The notes beneath the pieces are model-generated. The model ran no database searches. It saw only the letters and a program-made list of their open reading frames with translations, and was not told where the DNA came from. Source: Guillardia theta CCMP2712 (lineage: Eukaryota; Cryptophyceae; Pyrenomonadales; Geminigeraceae). Taken from it: a DNA stretch of 37,713 nt. The stretch spans positions 25,528-63,240 of the forward strand of contig NW_005434525.1 of assembly GCF_000315625.1 (NCBI RefSeq), given 5' to 3'. Within the stretch, counting starts at the first letter, position 1. Each line of letters begins with the position of its first letter. This document shows, in pieces, positions 32,700 through 37,713 of this stretch. The translations under genes and the position numbers were made by a program.

Positions 32700-33091
32700 G
32701 AAACCCCCACCCCCTCATTATTGCAAACTAGGGGTACCTTTGACTGCAACAATGCTGGTACTTGACATAACCCCTTCGTACTCCAATCACCACCCTACCC
32801 CCCTCTCAATCCTCAGCCTGGAGTTCAACGGACGAATGCCCTCTGAGGGGACCTAACAGACCTTCCGTTACATTACAGTTACAGTTATGTTTGTTGCCCG
32901 ACCTCAGTGGGGTGGCAACTTTTCCCGCCTTCCCAGCACGATAGGCATCATGGTGGAGAATGCAAACGACAGAGGAGACACAGTGTGTGCTGTTTGTTTG
33001 TTCCTCTTGATCCGACCAGCAAGTTACAGACGCATATGTGCAGAGGTGAAGGGAACGAGATTCTAGAACACAACTTCTGTCGTGGTTCGGA
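32700..33091. other. Upstream region of the TIR-like gene
   Basis: Gene-free. Contains ACTAGGGGTACC near 32730 and CACCCTACCCCCC near 32790, resembling motifs at 12100 and 23550, where they also precede minus-strand genes. Confidence 0.4.
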
Positions 33092-33558
33092 GTGCTACTC
33101 GTGGAGGCTGGTGGATCCGCTTCTATGCCAAACTCTGTATCTATAGTGCCAAAGAAGGCTCAGAAACGAAGCAAATCAGAGGAAGGCAAGGTAGGAAGAG
33201 AGGGCGGATACTGGCGACGAACAAGATCGAAGGATTCGGCAAATTACTGGATCTGTGAACGATGCCTTCTTGCAATCAAAGGAAAATTGAGTCCATGGCC
33301 AGGCAGGAAGAGGTCGCTCTGCGGACAAATAGCTTGTTGGTATCTCAGATCCTCAAGATGACACGGGTACTTCGTGGACATGACTTGCCAAGTGACGTGC
33401 GGCATATTATAGAAATTGAATTGCAACAGCAGAAGCGTAAGTGGCATGCACGCCATGCGGACAAAAAACGACAGGAAACCACGATCACCGTACAGGAGGA
33501 CGGCGAAAGATCACCGGGTTTAGGTCCTGCATCCTCCGCACCAGGGCAGTACGCATGA
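33092..33558 (+). other. Doubtful ORF region, possible transposon accessory gene remnant
   Basis: Two overlapping frames, 33092-33361 and 33262-33558 (98 aa from ATG 33262), are rich in Lys/Arg. The second reads DLPSDVRHIIEIELQQQKRK, then WHARHADKKRQ, which looks helical and basic. It converges on the broken Harbinger transposase of the minus strand. Harbinger elements usually carry a second gene for a Myb/SANT-like protein, but no tryptophan-spaced SANT pattern is seen, so this is only a candidate. Confidence 0.25.
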
Positions 33559-33915
33559 GGTGATTGTGGTTGCTGTGTAATCACGAAAGTCCATGCCTTC
33601 CGGCAATGGACACTTGCTCTCAAGTTCGAACCTAAGCATACCTCGGGTGAATGCAAGACTATCGTGAGTACTCCCGGGATGCTCAAAGCTGTACCACACT
33701 GGCAAGAGCTTGCTGCCCGGATTAGCGTCACATACAGCTTGAATGTTCAAGGCGAACAATCCCTTTCGTGTGAAGTATCTTGCAGCCCTGAATTGCTGTC
33801 ACAGTGTGTTCCTTCAACACATTGAAGCCTGACAATCATACCATCTAGAGCACCGATACACTTGTCAATAACGCCCATACACGACTTGGCCTCAACCCCT
33901 TGCGTGAATGATAGA
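33520..33915 (-). pseudogene. PIF/Harbinger transposase fragment (DDE_Tnp_4 type), frameshifted
   Basis: The minus strand reads MGVIDKCIGALDGMIVRLQ (near 33855-33800), then after a frame change near 33775 YFTRKGLFALNIQAVCDAN, then STHDSLAF and RGMLRFELESKCPLP. GALDG carries the first catalytic Asp, and THDS..F is the conserved block that follows. The expected GDxGY block with the second Asp and the later VExxFG block are missing downstream, so the gene is broken at both ends. It is related to, but clearly different from, the intact transposase at 34204-35541, to which it lies head to head. Confidence 0.75.
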
Positions 33916-33995
33916 TCTGACTCCCGGAGTTCCGAATTCCCGGGCCCGGGCCCCGGCATTGGCCCGGCCCGGCCGGGCGACTGAGCCTCGGAGCG
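33915..33995. repeat. GC-rich dispersed element, copy C
   Basis: Contains CCCGGGCCCGGGCCCCGGC, then GGCCCGGCCCGGCCGGGCG followed by ACTGAGCCTCGGAG. The CTGAGNCTCNGAG part matches copies A and B. It lies directly beside the 5' end of the transposase fragment and about 210 bp before the intact transposase start. Confidence 0.45.
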
Positions 33996-34203
33996 AGTTC
34001 CGACAGACTCGGTGACTTCCCGATAGACAAAATTTGAATTAGGGCTGTTCCCGCCAAACTGCCCGTTCGCCCCCGCCTCCCCTGCCCTCCCACTGCCGCC
34101 AGACTGCTGCCTGAGTCTCGCAGCGACAGGACGCGTTCTTCCTCCTTCATCACATCCTAGCTCAAGATCCTCGTGCTCTCCCCGTCCCTTCAACTCGTTG
34201 AAC

Positions 34204-35541
34204 ATGGCGACTAAGAGGAAGCTTGCCTTTCCCACCACTCTCCCTCCGTCTGACGACGATAGCCGCTCTTCCTCTGACGACCCCCAGAGCCGCACCGTAC
34301 TTCCTAGAGCTGTGAGGCGCAAGAGCAAGTTCATGCATACGTCTTTGGAGGACGAGCAGAGGGAGGAGAGGAACTTTGACTGGTTGGCTTGGAGCCAGTC
34401 GATCACAGACTTCCAGTTCCGCGTCTTCTACCGCATGTCTAGAAAGGCCTTCCATCGTCTCATCGAAGTGATCCTCCCCGACTACCGCTGGAGTACGGCC
34501 AAGGGGGTCACGGATGAATTATTTGAGGATCTAACAGTGGATGAGAAGGTGTCCATGACGTTGCGATGGATGGCAGGAGCGCCGACCATGGACATTATTT
34601 GGTTCCATCAAGTGACGGAGGAAGCGTTCGTCAGGTCGAGGAAGGAAGTGATAGAAACCTTCTTCTTCTGCCCCTCCCTGCAAATCGTCCGCCCCGACCT
34701 TGACGACGTCGAGGAGCTGGACGCGATATCGCAAGGGTTCGCACAGATTTCACCGCACGGCATCTTTGACAGATGCATCGGGGCCGTCGACAACATGCTG
34801 ATCAACCTGCAGTCCATCGAGGGCAAGCTTGCTCAGTCTGCCGAGCTCTACAAGTCGAGGAACGGCGGCTTCGCCCTCAAACTCCATGCCGTCACCGATG
34901 CATCTGGAAGATTCCTTGTAGGCCGCGTCGTCCCCTGCGCCTCCTGTTACCCCGACGCCTGGGCGCTAGGAGAGCTGGGGATGGAGCTGGACGCGAGGCT
35001 CGAGAAGCTGGACGGGAGGTACATTGTGGGCGATGGGGAGTACGACCGCGAATCAGGTGTCCTGACGCCCATCGAGGGTTCGGAGCTGAGCGAGTACGAG
35101 CTGAGCTTCAACTATCACCTCTCCCTCGCTCGCGCGCCTGTCGAGCGAGCGTTCGGGATGGTGGTGAGACGATGGCCGATCCTGTGGCGGCGGCTGAAGT
35201 TGGACGACTACAACCTGATCTGCAACATGATCCTCACATGCCTCCTCCTCCACAACTTCATCATGGACGTGGACAAGGACAAGGCGGAACCGGAGCGCGA
35301 GTTCAGCCTTGACCACGAGGTTTGTGGGCACATCTACCCTGCTGGGCGGCTGACGGAGAACGATCGCCCTCTGGAGAACAACAACGGAGCACCCGCGTAC
35401 AACTTGTGGTACGTGGGATACGATCACGGCTACGAGGATGATGAAGACCCTTGGAAGTCAGAGATCCAAGATAGGATCGTTGAGCGTCTTGAAAACTTCG
35501 GTCTTCGGCGTCCTTTGCCAAAGGCGATCCGACGATCGTGA
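34204..35541 (+). CDS. PIF/Harbinger-type transposase (HARBI1-like, DDE_Tnp_4), intact
   Basis: The first ATG of the frame is at 34204, giving 445 residues without introns. The N-terminus is charged and Ser/Asp-rich (PPSDDDSRSSSDDP). The nuclease domain spans about residues 185-355. GAVDN has the first Asp (about D196), CYPDAWALGEL matches the HDS-type block, GDGEYDRESGVLTP has the second Asp (about D277), and LARAPVERAFGMVVRRWPI has the Glu (about E314), followed by LLLHNF. All three acidic residues of the DDE centre are present, so it may be active or recently so. The family cuts and pastes DNA with a TTA/TAA target duplication; I could not find element ends. The related fragment lies upstream on the other strand. 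It could also be a domesticated HARBI1-like gene. Confidence 0.85.
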   Translation: MATKRKLAFPTTLPPSDDDSRSSSDDPQSRTVLPRAVRRKSKFMHTSLEDEQREERNFDWLAWSQSITDFQFRVFYRMSRKAFHRLIEVILPDYRWSTAKGVTDELFEDLTVDEKVSMTLRWMAGAPTMDIIWFHQVTEEAFVRSRKEVIETFFFCPSLQIVRPDLDDVEELDAISQGFAQISPHGIFDRCIGAVDNMLINLQSIEGKLAQSAELYKSRNGGFALKLHAVTDASGRFLVGRVVPCASCYPDAWALGELGMELDARLEKLDGRYIVGDGEYDRESGVLTPIEGSELSEYELSFNYHLSLARAPVERAFGMVVRRWPILWRRLKLDDYNLICNMILTCLLLHNFIMDVDKDKAEPEREFSLDHEVCGHIYPAGRLTENDRPLENNNGAPAYNLWYVGYDHGYEDDEDPWKSEIQDRIVERLENFGLRRPLPKAIRRS

Positions 35542-35861
35542 AGAGGAGGAAGCGTGTGTTGCTTGCATGCTTGAGCAGGATGTACAAGATGCAATGCAAG
35601 CTGATTTGTGATATTGAAGTGCATCTTTGAACAATTCTCACTCAGACAAAACACAGAAGTGAGAATGAAACTTGATGTAGGGTGCTGCTGACACCTTGCC
35701 TGCTCTGACCTCTTGGGGGTTTCACTTCACATTCGTATTTGTAGTCCATTACCAACAGGGCTTGTGCGGGTCAGCAATATTCTCAAAACCTCAGATGAAG
35801 TTGAAACTTTCCTCTCGCCCTCCTCCTGCTCGTCCTCTCCCTCTTTCTTTCAACTGCCACC
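35542..35861. other. Intergenic space between convergent genes
   Basis: A 320-bp stretch between the stop of the transposase (plus) and the stop of the coiled-coil gene (minus). It should hold both transcript ends; no clear signal was identified. Confidence 0.4.
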
Positions 35862-36987
35862 TCAGGGCTTCGGGGTCAGGAGCATGGAGATCAGCCGGGA
35901 GCGAACGTCGTCGCTGATGTTCTCCCCGTTGCTGTCCGACTAGCAGGAGGGTCAGGTGAGGGCAGGGAGGTGGCAGGAGGGCAGTGGAGCACCTGACCGA
36001 GAACCTTGAGCGCCCTCCCGATCGCTTCGACCGCCATCTCCGTCCTGAGAAGAAAGTGAGCGAGGAGGAGGAGGAGGAGGAGGAGGAGGAGGAGGAGGAG
36101 GAGGAGGAAAGCAAGGAGGAGCGAATGGAGGGAGCAGGACGAGGACAAGAAGGAGGAGGAGAGTAGGGGGAGGTAGACAGAAGAGAAGGGGGTGAGCGGA
36201 GCAAGAGGTGAGAAAGGCAGAGTTGTTTGCTCGCGGGGGAGAGGGGGCGCAGGGGCCGGGGAAGAGAGGAGAAGAGAGGAAGAGAATGTGTGGCAAGGTA
36301 GGAAATCACAGCTGAAGGAGGATACGGGGAGGAAATGACACTCACTTGGACGCGCTCTTGGGGCGAGAACTGTGCGGGGCTGATGGCAAACAGACGGTGA
36401 GAAGAGAATAGAGTGAAGAGAAGAAGAACAGGGGTGGAGAAGAGAAAGAAAAAGAGAAAGGACGGGGGAAGGAGGAACAGGAAGGAAGAGGAGGAACGGA
36501 AAGGAGAACAGGAAGGGAGGAGCAGGAGTAGGAGCACGAGCACGAGCAGGGAGGGAGAGAGCAGTGGGGAGAAAGGGAGGGAGGAGGAAGCAGGAGCAGG
36601 AGGAGCAGAGAGGGAGGAAGAGGAGCAGGAAGGGAGAGAGGGAGGAGGAGGAGCAGGAGGAGCATAGTGATGGTGATGGGGGTCGAGGGGTAGACCTGCG
36701 TTGCCTGTCTGTCTGTCCTGCAGGGAGAAGAGCTCTGAAGGAAGCAAGCTGCTCCTGTTGGCTGCGACATCTGGCGTGGGAAGGGGATGAGGAGTCCGCT
36801 GATCGGCTGCGGGAGTAGAAGCGGGAGGGAGGTGAGAGAAGCAATACAATGATGAGACGCCAAGCGAAGAAGGTGAGGGTGAGAACAGGAGGAGGTTGAG
36901 GACGACGACGACGACGATGGAGATGGAGATGGAGATGATGATAATGATGATGATGGAGATGATGATGGAGATGATGTTGATGATGGA

Positions 36988-37029
<42 letters not shown>

Positions 37030-37713
37030 AATGGTTGTGGTGGTGAAAATCTGTGACAAGAGAGCAACAGCGTTTCACCTGTCCAGGTCACAACCTGAGA
37101 TGCCTCCTTGTGCTCTAGCAAGGCTTGCAGCCTGTCGACAAGTCACGTACCCTCAAGCTCTCACTCTCTTCCTGATCCTCCCACCTGCGAACTTTGTTCG
37201 CCGTCACTGGTGCCATGCTGTCAAGATGAGAGCCTGTGATGTGAAGCAGATCCTCCACCTGATCCGAGTAAACTCACTCCTCCTCCTCCTCCTCCCTCCT
37301 CGTCCTCGTCCTCGTCCTCGTCCTCCCCCCTCCTCGTCCTCGTCCTCGTCCTCGCCCTCTCAGACCTTCCGCACTCCCATGCCCTTCAGCACGTCGTAAT
37401 CCATCCACAAGTCGTTCTCCTCCAGCAGCTCCACCAGCTCGAGGGTGGATGTTCGCGCCTGCGCTGAAGTGAGGGACAGCTGGGATGGGAGCTCAGGACA
37501 AGCGATCGACCTTGCTCGATGCGGTTGGCAAGGAGTGACCGACACACTGCTGAGAGAGGTCAAGAGGAGGAGGAGGAGGAGGAGGAGGAGGAGGAGGAGG
37601 AGGAGGAGGAGGAGGAGGAGGAGGAGGAGGAGATCGGCGAAGGAGGTGATAGTGAGGAGGAGGAGGAGGTGACGGAGGTTGGCGTGTGGGGGTGGGAGGA
37701 TGAGGGTGAGAGT
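35862..37713 (-). CDS. Coiled-coil protein, right copy (3' part; 5' end outside window)
   Basis: Minus-strand copy of the gene at 177-3973. It has the same exons: LELVELLEENDLWMDYDVL near 37470-37380, VEDLLHITGSHLDSMAP near 37270-37200, LQALLEHKEASQ near 37130-37090, SQQEQLASFRALLPAGQ near 36770-36710, TEMAVEAIGRALKVLGQ near 36050-36000, and a last exon SDSNGENISDDVRSRLISM, then LLTPKP and a stop at 35862-35864. The exon near 36820-36710 lacks about 50 bp present at 2880-2925 in the left copy. Because it ends with a natural-looking stop in unbroken sequence, this copy is more likely to keep the original 3' end. Confidence 0.55.
36061..36109. repeat. (GAG)n microsatellite
   Basis: Pure GAG triplets in an intron of the right-copy gene, matching the longer CTC tract at 3607-3775 in the left arm. 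Confidence 0.9.
36898..37032. repeat. (GAT)n/(GAC)n compound microsatellite
   Basis: Triplet runs of GACGAC, GGAGAT and GATGAT in an intron of the right-copy gene. It corresponds to 2588-2768, with a different internal order. Confidence 0.9.
37565..37632. repeat. (GAG)n microsatellite
   Basis: Triplet tract matching 1968-2060 of the left arm. Beyond it the arms become hard to align, apart from a shared CTCTCACCCTCA piece. Confidence 0.9.

Larger units (their letters stand above)
35871..37713 (-). repeat. Right arm of the inverted duplication
   Basis: Reverse-complement match to 1932-3952. The inner end is sharp at 35871, while the outer end may continue beyond the window. It is about 200 bp shorter than the left arm, mostly from shorter triplet repeats and one missing 50-bp piece. 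Confidence 0.85.

Noticed and set aside
34198-34203. Transposase start at 34198
   Set aside because: That codon is TTG. The first ATG of the frame is at 34204.
33747-34406. 219-aa minus-strand ORF as a complete gene
   Set aside because: Only its last ~45 residues match the transposase family. The rest runs through a GC-rich element and antisense to the intact transposase.
35791-37121. Minus-strand frames of 259-422 aa in the right arm
   Set aside because: Intron microsatellites read in frame. Only the short exon pieces shared with the left copy look coding.

Overview
This is eukaryotic nuclear DNA. The genes are GC-rich and cut by many short GT..AG introns (about 40-90 nt, a few longer). 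They are surrounded by TCC/GGA microsatellites, minisatellites and transposon debris. A very large Kelch + Cys-rich (ephrin-receptor-like/GCC2_GCC3) + multi-membrane-segment protein, an RWP-RK factor and a cilium-type protein together suggest a unicellular alga or other protist. A cryptophyte such as Guillardia theta is my best guess, by inference only.

Layout. Positions 177-3973 (+) hold a many-exon coiled-coil gene. Its 3' half (about 1932-3952) recurs almost unchanged on the minus strand at 35871-37713, so about 32 kb lies between the arms of an inverted duplication. The left copy stops matching at 3952, just before an AT-rich island (about 4330-7218). That island carries a small ORF, a long inverted repeat and a truncated phage/algal-virus-like fibre gene, and looks like integrated viral DNA. 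A 1.7 kb minisatellite (7594-9333) follows. Next come a (GAGCAG)n tract, a GC-rich repeat and a minus-strand RWP-RK gene (11172-11778) with an inverted CACGTG pair upstream.

The centre (about 13370-23409, minus) is one giant gene. In order it encodes a signal peptide, a Kelch propeller, about 1150 residues of Cys-rich repeats and a polytopic membrane domain split by an acidic intracellular insert. The exon phases I checked from the last Kelch exon to the last membrane segment agree, and so does the first Kelch intron. Fragments related to this gene or its relatives lie at 9.6, 23.9, 24.5 and 25.3 kb. Positions 24.1-28.5 kb are mostly gene-free and include a cluster of ACCCCTACCCC-like motifs.

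The right part has a two-motif CIMIP2/FAM166-like ciliary gene (28490-29227, +) and a minus-strand gene with a TIR-like N-terminal region (29659-32699) whose large intron is a minisatellite. It also has a broken Harbinger transposase (33520-33915, -), an intact Harbinger transposase (34204-35541, +) and the second copy of the coiled-coil gene. No rRNA, tRNA or CRISPR was seen. Many long open frames here are only repeat DNA read in frame.
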